Source: Drosophila pseudoobscura
Lineage: Eukaryota; Arthropoda; Insecta; Diptera; Drosophilidae
Direction of reading: 5' to 3'
Assembly (NCBI RefSeq): GCF_009870125.1
Contig: NC_046683.1
Coordinates: 52,529,869 to 52,593,868, forward strand
DNA: 64,000 nucleotides
Every line of letters begins with the position of its first letter. Position 1 is the stretch's first letter. Below are positions 50,901 to 60,305 of the stretch, piece after piece. The notes beneath the pieces were generated by a model. It was given only the letters and a program-made list of their open reading frames with translations, was not told where the DNA came from and did no database searches. Both the position numbers and the translations under genes were made by a program.

Positions 50901-53809
50901 CGATAAGCTCTGGACCGCCACAAAACCAAACAATACCAAACCAAATCGATTCGAAAGCAGGACACTCTCATACTATTGTATTGTATTCTCTATTGCTGTT
51001 GTTCTTTAATGTTTATTAGATACATGGAAACTATCTATCCTCCATGTGGCATGTAAAATACATACTATGAAAAATCCAGAAGGAATACCTAATATACTAC
51101 TATCTCTTTGCTTATTTGTAAATCTATTATCTTATATACTATATAGATGTATGTACCTACCTATATGCTATTCTGCACCTTGATTTTGAAACTCAGAACA
51201 CACTCGGAGACATAGTACAGTCATTCAGTTGAAAGTTTACGGAGTTGTCTTTAGCTGTTGTTGTGATTGATAGACATGCTTTGATTGACTGGCTGTGGCA
51301 TACATATGTACATATGCAGTACATCAGTAAAACACACACAAAACAATGGAACAATCAAAGCATGACTGTCCAAAAAAGAAGCCAAGATATGCCTAGCAAT
51401 TTATACTCGTATAGATATGATTTTTACACACTCTCTGGCTTAGTTATAAATACAATATCTTGTATCTGCTAGTGACCTTTTATGCCTCGCTCCACAAGAC
51501 CGAACTGACATTTACGTATCTCTATCTCTCTCTCTCCCTCTGTCTCGCTCTTTATATTCCTCTCTGCCTGTTGTCTAATGTGTGGCAGGGTCAAGTCGAT
51601 GATCGTGATCGCACTATACGCCTGCAGCGCGATCTCATCGAGCAACTGGAGGCCGAGAAGAGGCAACATGCCGGCGGCACTGGCAGCGGCAGCGCCAACG
51701 GCGGCGATGCCAGCAAGGAGCTCATCAGCATGGCCACCCAGACGGAGCGGGTAAGCAGATCTCCCCTTCATGTACTTATAGATACCTAACAGCGATATGT
51801 GTGTTGCACAACAAAAACAATTGACTAACCGAAAGCTGTCGAATATTTCTATTTGAATTCCGATTCCACTTTCACAGACACGACCACTTGCCATTGGTGC
51901 GGAGGGTTTGTCCAGGTAGGCCCAAGACAATTCATGTTTTCTATCTTTCTATCTGTTGAATTTCCCATTTTCAATTTTCAATTTTCGGTTGTATATTTTG
52001 GTATTTTTGTAATTTTTTTTCGTCATATTTGGGGCCTTTCATCAGACCACAAAAGCCGCAGCTGGGGCAGGGGCCGCAGCTTAACAAAACTAATACAAAA
52101 CGATGCCGGCTGCTGCTGTCTGCAGGCTGCTGCTGCTTTAATGGTGGCTTGGAGTCTCGGTTTCGGCTTCAGCTTCAGCTTCGGCTTCAGCTTCATGGTC
52201 CGTTGGTGGCATGCAAATCAGTTTGGCCACTTTCCGGCTGCCGGCTGTTGACGTTAATGGCAACAAATTGCAATTGGAGCAGTCTAATTAGACTGGATTC
52301 AGCCAGCAGTAGCCAAAGCCGAAGCTGCAACAGCAGCAACAGCAGCAGGAGGTGGAATTTTCCATTTTGCAATTAACTAACAATAGACCCACTTTAGACC
52401 CTATTCGCAAAGCCTTACCCCATGATTAACCAATGTGCATCTCTCTCTCTCTCTCTCTCTCTTTTGTAATGCCTCCCATGGAATACACACACACCCCCCC
52501 AAAACAAAAACAAAAAACACTTACATATCTAACCACTTTCCACACTCCATCTCAACCACAATAAATATATATATATAGACTACAATTTGGGGAGCCACAG
52601 GTATTATTTTGTGATTTCATACTAGCCATCATTGTGCTCTGTGCCATCAATCTGTTATGTATCCTACACCTAAGCTACAACTGTCTGGACAATTGTAATT
52701 CATGCACTTGATCTAATCATCCAAAGCATTAACTAATCAAACCCTAACTAAGAGACAAACTAACCAGTGAAATCTAAGCTTTAATCTAAGATCTAAGATA
52801 GATATACGAAAAGTACACACAAAAGATAGCCCCTAGCTAGTGTTCTAAGCAATCGTTACTAATTGTCACTGAAAATTTAACACTGTTTGTGAAAAATTGT
52901 AATTGCATGCGGCAATTAAATAGAGTCCCAAGGTAAAGCAAACCAGCAACTAACCAAAAACTACGAAGAGACGAGGAGGAATGGCAGTCGGAAGTACCAG
53001 ATCAATCATGAATGAAGAACCTGGGGAGTTTCAGCCACTCAAGGCATTCCAAAGCAGATTGAAGACATTCTCTGAAGTCCAACTCCAAAACATTTCCGAC
53101 TGGCATCCACTCTTCTCTTCGTTCCGTAGACAGCTCTTGTGGCATATCCAAAACAAAGAATTTCTTTCAATAAAACCAACGTATCATGTGGAAACAGCAC
53201 ACTAATCCTGTCCTCTCTGTTCGCAGAAGTAAGCCCGAATATACCAGTTATACCACGCACTTTCCGATGCTCCACTTGCACGACTCCACGCTGGCCGCCA
53301 CCACCATCATTCGCCATCACCAGAACCACCACCAGGAGAAGGAGCAGCCCACGCCGGCGCCCACGGCCACGGGCGCCAACACTAGCCAGTGTCCGACCCT
53401 GAGCCAGACCCGCCGCCACACCATCATCTCCACGACGCTGACCAACTACAACCAGCAGCTGGCTGCAGCTGCCTCTTATCCGGGCACGCCGCGACGCGCT
53501 TCCATCGGTTGGGACACGGCGGAGGCGGCCACCCGCAATGCCAACACCTACAAGCCCGTGCGTATAACGCTGATCGGGGATCCGTTGCCCCTGCAGAATG
53601 GCAGCAGCAAGTCATCGCTATCCTTGCCCGGATCCGTTGCCGCGCAGAGCCATCTCCATGCACAGAACGGGGTAAAGATGCGGTATCCGAATGGCAGCTG
53701 CCAGAGCGCCAAAATGAAGACCAGCAACGGACACCACGGGGCGAGTGCACACTATCAGCCGTTGTACAACAGCAACAAGATGACAAGCCCAACCGTAACT
53801 ATAGTCTGA
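35939..53809 (+). CDS. Large Ser-rich coiled-coil protein resembling the CCSER family; complete long isoform
   Basis: Predicted protein of 1544 residues, mostly disordered. Exons: 35939-36535, 39436-39700, 39824-40093, 40197-40434, 40521-41521, 41592-42501, 50047-50449, 50702-50869, 51589-51750, 51878-51915, 53227-53809; every junction agrees in phase (0,1,1,2,1,2,0,0,0,2). The N terminus MGKCVSRQ fits N-myristoylation (Gly2, Ser6) with a palmitoylatable Cys4. Near the C terminus NAMIQDVLQFKKQLLRLRR, then LRRQVVYLQGQVDDRDRTI and SMATQTER, match in order the coiled-coil and TQTE region I recall from vertebrate CCSER1. Polar, Ser-rich sequence with acidic and polyQ stretches fills the rest. The C terminus TVTIV fits a class I PDZ ligand. 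Role: family members are linked to microtubule or actin binding; here that is inference. The 5' exon could belong to an isoform with further upstream exons. Confidence 0.72.
36536..38104 (+). other. First intron of the CCSER-like long transcript
   Basis: Begins with donor GAG|GTGAGT. It holds the (GGGGCT)n tract at 36605-36640 and then AT-rich sequence between 37.4 and 38.0 kb, with no supported exon. Confidence 0.6.
36605..36640 (+). repeat. GGGGCT hexanucleotide array
   Basis: Five perfect GGGGCT units followed by GGGGTG give six GGGG runs, enough for an intramolecular G-quadruplex. The array lies 70 nt downstream of the splice donor after 36535. Confidence 0.9.
38105..38290 (+). promoter_or_regulatory. 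GAGA-rich candidate promoter for the acidic isoform
   Basis: CT runs at 38120-38142 and GA runs at 38160-38188 give many GAGA-factor sites on both strands, followed by A-rich leader sequence that leads to the ATG at 38833. No TATA box is clear, and the exact start site is not determined. Confidence 0.35.
38833..39096 (+). CDS. Alternative first coding exon (acidic N terminus) of the CCSER-like gene
   Basis: ATG at 38833 (context acaacATGG) opens MDECDNPVVV and runs through a Gln stretch and a strongly acidic segment (EAEAEEEEEEDAAVDAE) to a donor ATG|GTAAAG after 39096. The 264 nt are 88 codons, ending in phase 0, which fits the common exon at 39436. Full isoform 1433 residues. A long UTR-like stretch (about 38280-38832) and a GAGA-rich block lie immediately upstream, so it probably has its own promoter. 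Splicing of 36535 past this exon gives the myristoylated isoform instead. Confidence 0.65.
39824..40093 (+). CDS. Symmetric 270-nt cassette exon of the CCSER-like gene
   Basis: Acceptor tccaacag ends at 39823 and donor AATT|GTAAGT follows 40093. Both borders are phase 1 and the length is divisible by 3, so inclusion or skipping both keep the frame (skipping joins 39700 to 40197 through a Val codon). The exon encodes an Ala/Gly-rich segment, a basic patch near KRFGYRGALPRP and a run of Asn and Gly. Confidence 0.6.
42502..49708 (+). other. 7.5 kb intron of the CCSER-like gene
   Basis: The intron runs from donor 42501|GTGAGT to acceptor 50046 and hosts the short-isoform first exon at 49709. It contains an AC/CAG-rich stretch (43860-43930), poly-T (44191-44201), GA tracts (45805-45845), an ACCT array (46686-46712) and a CATCTC/CCATCT stretch (47170-47230). 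An initiator-like TCAGTC at 45602 is followed by a proline-rich open frame to 46028. I do not regard that frame as supported. Confidence 0.45.
49709..49950 (+). CDS. Alternative first coding exon of a short CCSER-like isoform
   Basis: ATG at 49709 begins MSEVADTTDNKASKSSPK and runs to donor CTCAG|GTGGTG after 49950, in phase 2. The exon at 50047 accepts phase 2, the same as the donor at 42501 of the long transcript, so the two are alternatives. An in-frame TAG at 49676-49678 lies upstream, and the acceptors just upstream (phase 0) cannot take the 42501 donor, which supports a separate first exon. The resulting protein of about 531 residues would keep the coiled coil and lose most of the Ser-rich part. 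It carries a basic KGVRRVRTDLK segment and a His-rich run. Confidence 0.6.
50583..50606 (+). CDS. Candidate 24-nt microexon of the CCSER-like gene
   Basis: Acceptor attcttag ends at 50582 and donor AAAGGG|GTACGT follows 50606. The 24 nt encode DTEFDLKG in phase 0, between exons that are also phase 0 (50449 and 50702). Inclusion would insert eight residues between ILQE and TETLNPFEND, at the edge of the coiled coil. Confidence 0.5.
52579..52711 (+). CDS. Candidate alternative 3' exon with hydrophobic tail anchor (CCSER-like gene)
   Basis: An acceptor tatatag at 52577-52578 can take the phase-2 donor at 51915. The frame then reads RLQFGEPQ, a 19-residue hydrophobic run FILAIIVLCAINLLCILHL and a Cys-containing tail, with a TGA at 52709-52711. 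An AATAAA at 53169-53174, before the other terminal exon, could polyadenylate this form. A GT within it at 52601 would instead make a 22-nt exon that frameshifts into an immediate stop. The polypyrimidine tract of the acceptor is weak. Confidence 0.4.
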
Positions 53810-54670
53810 TTTAGATACCAGTTTCTTCGGACTCCGATCGCCCTGATTATCTCCCCGCCCCCCAAAAAAAAATTATTTTGCCGACGCAAGCAAGTCTTAA
53901 GATTAAACAGCTCCAAACATAAAGAAACCTTATACAATATACATATAATAATTAGTGAATGATGATGATTCTTGATTCTTACCATAGTTGGGTTTTATAA
54001 ATGGAAAGCGCTCTGGAAGTGCAGTTAGAAATGCAGTTTGGATACACCGAAATATACTTGAATATTAACCATATATATGTAGCATGTATATCCTTTGCTT
54101 CAATATAAACTAAGATCGATATTCTGGCTTAGTTTTTGACTTCCAATCTTGGCCTCCAGTTAAACGAGACGATTATAAGCACAAATATAGAAACAGAAAC
54201 CTGTGCGATTAGTGGAATATATACCTTACAAATCTATATATATACATATATTTTTTTTTAATACATACATACCTATATATTATAATAGATTTATACTCCT
54301 AAACAGATATTGAAGTACATAGATACCAACTTCTTATTGTTAATTTTGTTGCCTAAGTTTTAGTCTAAGTTAGAGCGTTTTTCCTGGTTTAACTTCCTTG
54401 TATTTTGTATTATATGTACTATGACCTAACCTAATGATAAACAATGATTACCACTCGCAGCATGCGGCAGCAAAAATGGAAAGAAAATACACACACACAC
54501 AATCAATTTTTTTGTTTTTGTTTTTCCTACAAGAGCACAATAATATAATATAACATAATCGTAAAGTAATTATCCAAAAACGTATTATGTAAACCCAATA
54601 TTGTATACTCGTACCGTACTGTATGTAAACCACTTGCTAAGCCTATTAAAAAGTTATAGAGAGTACCTAT
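53810..54670 (+). other. 3' untranslated region of the CCSER-like gene
   Basis: AT-rich sequence after the TGA at 53807-53809 with no coding frame. ATTAAA at 54645-54650 is a plausible poly(A) signal about 200 nt before the next gene's start codon. Confidence 0.45.
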
Positions 54671-54863
54671 CAATAGAGAAAGATAAACAAAACATAGTGT
54701 GGTTTTCATCCTCCTCCTCAGCAGGCGGCACTAAGCTGTGGAGTGTCCGGCCCCTGGGCCGGTGACGCGCCAAACCGGCTTTGACTCTCCCCGAACTCTG
54801 TCTCTGGGTAAACTGGATTTGCATTCCCATTTGCATTCTGCGGTTGTTCTTATCATCGCTTGA

Positions 54864-56842
54864 ATGAGGTTTCAGTTGTGGCCAAACTGTGGAGCAGGAA
54901 TGTTGGTGAATGCCAATTGGGTTTTGTCCGCTCTGTGGCTCTGCTGCAGGGGCTTCCCCCAGGTCGGGGCTCTTCCCTGCCGGACTCTGGCCTGGCGCAG
55001 CTTCGAGTGTCGTGAATTAGCCAGTCTGCAGGATCTGTCTGATGTGGGGGCCGAGAACTGGCATTCATTGGCGGTGAGAAATGAACGCACAGAACTGGCC
55101 CTAGACTCAGGTAAGAGATTCATGATGACTAGCACACACAAACATCTCAACGCTTCCCCTGCAGACACAAGCGTCGAGTATTTGGCCAATCTGGTCGAGT
55201 TGGATCTATCTGCAGTCCAACAACTGAATCTACACACCCAGGGCTTCTCCCTTTTGCCCAATCTGCGGCACTTAAACATCAGCGGCTGCGGTCTGGGCGA
55301 GCTCCATGGCAGCCATTTTGCGGTTGAGTCAGCGCTGCAGCACCTCGATGCCAGCCACAACCGCCTGGAGCTGCTCACAAAGGACGTCCTCGGCAATCTG
55401 CGCAAATTGATTTATGCCAATTTCTCACACAATGCCCTCACCGGCTGCGAGCTGCCCCACTTACCGCTGCTCAATCGTCTGGATCTTAGCCACAATCGAC
55501 TGGTTAATGTCAGCTTCGGTGTCTGCCCCCAACTGCAGCAACTGTTGCTCCACGAGAATCGCCTGGCACAGGTGAGTCAGCAGAATCTGGTGGGTTTGCT
55601 CATCGAATCGAACGTATCCGACAATCATTTGTGTATTTAGCTGTGGGATTTGATCTAGTCAATTACCCATGTTGGCCCTTGGCCTGGAGAGGGGATCTAC
55701 CCTTACTTTTTGAGGGAGGAAAGCTATAACAGGGGGTTCTGAGAAAACAATATTACTAACACTCGATCTCAAGTCATGCTGTCTGAATTAACTCTTCTTT
55801 CTAGTTGGATGTAAGTGCTTTTCGTGGTCTGCATGGTCTGTTGGAGCTGCAGCTCAGTGGAAACCGATTGAACTGTATTGCCCAGGAAACGTTTCTGCCG
55901 CTCAACCAGCTGCGAGTGCTGAACCTTTCGCACAATGCACTCGATGCCCTGCGTCCCAGTGTCTTCGGAGCCGCCCAAAACTTTGTGCTGAATCTGCAGC
56001 AGCTGGATCTGGCTGGGAACCACATACGACTGCTCTTTGACAACCAATTCAGGGTGTTGCCTCGACTGCAGGCGTTGGATTTGTCCAGGAATAGCATTGC
56101 CAGCCTGAGCAGCGGCCACTTTGTGGGTCTTGGATCACTGCGCAAGCTGTATCTGCAGTCCAACGATATACTAGAGATCAAGCCAGGAGCATTTGCGGCA
56201 TTGGCCAACCTGGACACTTTGGATCTGTCGCGCAACAGCCTGGAGTACTTCGAGGAGCAGGCCTTTGGGGGCAACACATTGACGCGATTGCGCAAGCTCA
56301 ACCTGAACGCCAATCGTCTGAAGCTCCTGCATCCGCTGGCCTTCTCCTCGCTACCCTTCCTGGAGTACCTGTCGCTGGGCCACAATGAGCTGCGATCCCT
56401 GGACGTGCGCATGTTTGCACCCATGCGGCATCTGCAGAAACTCCATCTCGGTCACAATTTGCTGGAAGAGATCGGCCCCGATGTAATGGACTGCCTGAGC
56501 AGCGTCATGGAGCTACTTATCGACAACAACAAACTCACTTTTCTGGTTGCTTTGAACGACACCTTTCCCAGTCTGAATCGCATTGCGATCGAGGGGAATC
56601 CCTGGCAGTGCACCTGCTTTGTGGAGCTCCAACAGTGGCTGACTTCCAAGAGGGTGACGTATCTGCGGGAGAACACTGGCTACTACAAGGGAGAGCGTCC
56701 TCTCTGCGTCGTCACGGCGGTGGATTACTGTATCCAGAATTTGCAGGCCGCACGCCGCCAGAAGATTCACGCCGATTTCGAGGTGGAGCAGGAGGACACA
56801 GATGCCTTCGATGAAGACGATGCCAGTGCAGCAGTAGACTGA
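54864..56842 (+). CDS. Secreted leucine-rich-repeat protein
   Basis: Predicted 563-residue protein from exons 54864-55110, 55165-55571 and 55805-56842 (introns 54 and 233 nt, phases 1 and 0). The N terminus has a hydrophobic signal-like segment (LVNANWVLSALWLCC). About fifteen LRRs follow, with repeated LxxLxLxxNxL units such as LQQLDLAGNHIRLL and LRKLYLQSNDILEI. They are capped by an LRRCT-type Cys domain starting NPWQCTCFVELQQWL with later Cys at RPLCVV and DYCIQ. No membrane span follows; the tail is acidic (EQEDTDAFDEDD). A secreted or matrix-bound ligand/adhesion role is the family expectation; the specific function is unknown. It starts about 200 nt after the upstream gene's likely poly(A) site and converges on ATPsynB. 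I could not assign a fly gene name with confidence. ATTAAA occurs immediately after the stop (56844-56849). Confidence 0.85.
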
Positions 56843-57084
56843 TATTAAACATAAGCGCAAAATTGCCTACACATGTGCTTACATATTCACAGAAAAAAAA
56901 AGATATTAATTTTAAACAGCATCCATTTCTTGAACTAAACGACAATTTCATTAAGAATGTTTTCAGACACAGAGGATGTATTGCGTGTAATAGATATATG
57001 TATCATTGTTCGGGCATTGTAATGTGTGTTTCCGGCGATCGACTTTGTTTAAATGTACAAATTAGCAACTAAAACTCGAGTCGT

Positions 57085-58138
57085 TTAAGCGGTCTTGACG
57101 CGCAGGGCCAGAGCGCTCAGATCGGCAATGCACTTGTTGAGAGTCTCCTTCTCCTGCTGGGGCGAGATGCTGGCCAGCACATTGGTGGTGATCCAGTTCA
57201 CCATGTGTTTCTGGTTAAGGCGACGCTCAACGTGACGGCACTCTACCTGGTAGTCCAAGCGACGCTTGACCTCGGAGTAGACGTTCATGGCGCGCTCGCG
57301 GAAGGCGGCCTCCAACTGCAAGGCAATGTTCTCCTTCTTGGCATCCATCAGGAGCAAGGCACCATCAGCGCGCCATTGCTCCTTTTTCTCGGCCTCGATG
57401 GCATCGGACAGAACCTTGAGCTCGGCCTCGCGGCCCTCCTTCCACTCGCTTTCGATTTTCTACAGTGAATTATTGATTAGTGATCCTGACCCAAGTTGGA
57501 CGTTTAATTGTCTGACACTTACATCGATCTCACCATCAGCCCACTTGGCAATCACTGGGCCAAGTTTCTTCACAGCAATAACGGCCATGATGCCCAGCGA
57601 TAGACCGCTGTAGTATTCGTGCTCCATGACGTAGATTTCCTTGGAGCACAGGTAGGTGATCAGACCCACGCCGAATGTGTAGGGACCCGTGACACCGGTC
57701 TTGTTGTAGAAGAACTGGAACCATTCCTCTGGCACGAAGCCCAGGCGCACCTTGCCGGGATGTTCGGGGCGCTGGCGGCGCTCGATGGATCCGCTGCCAG
57801 ACTGACCAGCGGCGGCAGCAGCCGACCGGGTGGCGGCCACGGCCAATGGGCGCTGGGCTGCAAGACGATTGACACCAATTAGTATTTTCATATGATAAGT
57901 TATTGATAACCACATCCTAGAATGTTTGCGAAAACTATACATAATTCTACGTTTGCACTGCGAGGGTGATTACATAAACCACGATGTCCGTCGTTTTTGC
58001 AGTGCCGTAACAATTTTCACGGTCGCGTGCAGCGGCTTGTTATGTACACACCAATTAAACTACACTATGTCGCGGGGTTTGTGGTATTCTGCACTATTTT
58101 TTGAGTTTACCTGTAAGTAGGGCAGCTCTGGAGAACAT
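57085..58138 (-). CDS. ATPsynB: Mitochondrial ATP synthase subunit b
   Basis: Peripheral-stalk subunit b of the F1Fo ATP synthase in the inner mitochondrial membrane, 245 residues. Exons: 58138-58111 (MFSRAALLT plus one base), 57857-57523 and 57459-57085; phases 1 and 0. The N terminus is a basic, Ala/Ser-rich mitochondrial targeting sequence (AQRPLAVAATRSAAAAAGQ). Two membrane segments lie around TFGVGLITYLCSKEIYV and SGLSLGIMAVIAVKKLGP. A long charged helix (IESEWKEGREAELKVLSDAI onward) forms the stator stalk. The length fits the fly orthologue. Upstream, at 58204-58216, the minus strand carries GTCACACTG, which resembles the M1BP/Ohler motif 1 typical of TATA-less housekeeping promoters. 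Confidence 0.95.
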
Positions 58139-58203
58139 TTTTTCAATTCTGTTTTCGAATTAAAATATCCCGATCAGACGATTGTGTGTGACAGTTTAGC
58201 TGA

Positions 58204-58216
58204 GCAGTGTGACAGC
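58204..58216 (-). promoter_or_regulatory. M1BP/motif-1-like promoter element of ATPsynB
   Basis: On the minus strand this reads GCTGTCACACTGC, close to the core-promoter motif YGGTCACACTR (one mismatch in the core). It sits about 70 nt upstream of the ATPsynB start codon, the expected place for a short-leader housekeeping gene. The same motif recurs in the neighbouring repeat copy (around 58343-58355), so it travels with the repeat. Confidence 0.5.
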
Positions 58217-58906
58217 AGATTTTTCGATATGTAACACGGCCTGCCCCTCAGAAATATATCGAAATATACGGTCTCATTTTAAAAATATACCGTAAATATA
58301 CTGATGAATTCAAGTTCTATTATACATTTTTAGTTTAGCTGGGCAGTGTGACAGCAGACTTTTCGATAAAAAAAAAATACGGTCTGCCCCTCAGAAATAT
58401 ACCGAAATAGACGGTCTCATTTTAAAAATATACCATAAATATACTGACGAATTCTAGTTGTGTTGTACGAATTCTTCGTTTTTGATATTCCTTCGAATAT
58501 TACTAGCTATATAGATCTCTCAGCCCTGCCCACATAGTTTTATCCAATAAATGAACCTATTTTTTACTTGAATGGTTTATTTTAAACACTTGCTTTTATT
58601 GGTTCTTGTCTAAAAAAGGTTTCAGCAAAATAGGTCAAACCAAAAAAAGTTTGTAGCGAAATAGGTCAAACAAAACAAACGAAAGAGGATAGTCGTTCAT
58701 ATTTCTTAATTTAGAGATTTCGTTCAATATTACTAGCTAGCTAGGACTCTCAACCATGAAAATATAGTTTTAACCGATAATGTAATCAATTTTATATACG
58801 GATAGTTAATTTTAAGAACTCATCATTTTTGGATTGCTCATAAAATAAGGTTTAATCAAAAAAGATCAACACCAATATGGAGAAAAGTATTTTTTTATTA
58901 CATACT

Positions 58907-59108
58907 AACTACACAATAACTACACATTAGCTACAATCTAACTACATTTGTATGTAAGCATCAAAAGCGACACCTGAATGGGAAATGTGTACGTTGACAA
59001 GCCCCATGGAAGCGCCAGTGTGAAAAACTACACAATAACTACACATTCAGTACATTCTAACTACATTGGTATGTAATTATCGAAAGCGACACCTGAATGG
59101 GAAATGTA
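58907..59108. repeat. Direct repeat pair, about 85 nt units spaced 119 nt
   Basis: Units 58907-58992 and 59026-59108 both start ACTACACAATAACTACACAT and end GCGACACCTGAATGGGAAAT, with a handful of substitutions and an AC-TACA sub-repeat inside. They may belong to the dispersed element cluster around them. Confidence 0.65.
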
Positions 59109-59404
59109 AGACCCTACAATTTTCGAAATGTACCGGTGCAAAAAAAGAGCTTAGCCCACTTAAACCTCCTCTATTTAAACAAGCGAACAACTTGATTTAA
59201 GCCGCGGAAAATACTACTGCATGTATATGCTCCTTGTGTACATATATATTCTTTCTCTTTCCTTACAAGTTACCAAGTTATCTTGGAGTGTATTTTAGAA
59301 CCCACGGCACTTGCTTTACAGCACTGCTGTAAAGGTGCACTCGGGTGATTCAAATATTCATTTATTTATGTATGTAAATACATTTTCTTCAGAACAAATT
59401 TTTC

Positions 59405-60305
59405 ATTTCATAACTTTACAAGTTTTTATTTAAAAATATTACAATTTGCTAAATAAATTGTGCCTAAAATAATATGAATTAGCTGCGAAACAAGTTGCAT
59501 TAAAATACTTTTACAAAATACTATAGAAACAGCGAACAGAGTTTTGATAGGTTTTGTGTTGTTGTTGGGTTGTTTTGTTTGTGATTGGATGCTACATATA
59601 TAGTATTCGCTTCTCGTTCTCAGTTCAAAGCTATTTTCGTGCAGATTCCATAATTTAAGCATTAAAGCATGAGCATCTTTGTTGTTGGTTTTCGCTAAAC
59701 TAAATGACTGTCTTGTGCGTGGAACTAACCAAAAATAAAAAAAAATAATAGTAAAACGTACAAAGAAACATACATACACACATTAAATAGTATATGGAAT
59801 ATGTCCAAAACAGAAAGTATCAAAATCACTTGCGCGCCATGGGCAAACGGTTACAGCAGCATTTAAACATTATAAGACTATTTACAGCATTGAACAAATA
59901 TCATTTAAAACGTAATAATACACATATAAAATTATCTTTACATCTTTCAACTCATGCTCCTTTCTCTAGTTGTTTTTTAGTTCTTCTCTCTTTTTTGTTA
60001 TTCTATTTTGTATAAAAACGAAATGATCTGCATACCTGCATATTGCCTAACATTTATAATGAAGGTGTATTGTATTGTATGGGGGCGGTGTGTGTGTGTG
60101 TGTGTGGGTGTGTGCGATTGTGTGCAATTATATATGTGTATATATGCTCAACATTCTCAGCAGAATGACATAACATAATGAATGCTATGCCCGATTATGC
60201 TGACGCAGAATCAGAATTGAAAGTGTTTGTTTTGTTTGTGACGCGGAAGAATGCCTTTTGTGGTTGTCCAGTCGCGTTGGAGTCAGTCCTTGGTCCTGTC
60301 TTGCC
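59405..60305 (-). other. Naa60: Naa60 3' untranslated region
   Basis: AT-rich sequence downstream of the Naa60 stop. The minus strand has AATAAA at 59430-59425 (TTTATT on plus), the likely poly(A) signal, giving a UTR of about 0.9 kb. A GT microsatellite lies at 60088-60113. Confidence 0.45.

Larger units (their letters stand above)
58194..59300. repeat. Cluster of diverged dispersed repeats between ATPsynB and Naa60
   Basis: Two adjacent copies (58194-58328 and 58333-58470) share TTTAGCTG.GCAGTGTGACAG, CTGCCCCTCAGAAATATA, ACGGTCTCATTTTAAAAATA and AAATATACTGA. A related segment containing TTACTAGCTA..TAGATCTCTCAGCCCTGCCCACATA is at 58490-58560, with a more diverged copy at 58725-58800. Similar sequence occurs in the same orientation at 62205-62420. 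It carries no coding frame and resembles a non-autonomous transposable element remnant; the family is not identified. Confidence 0.6.
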
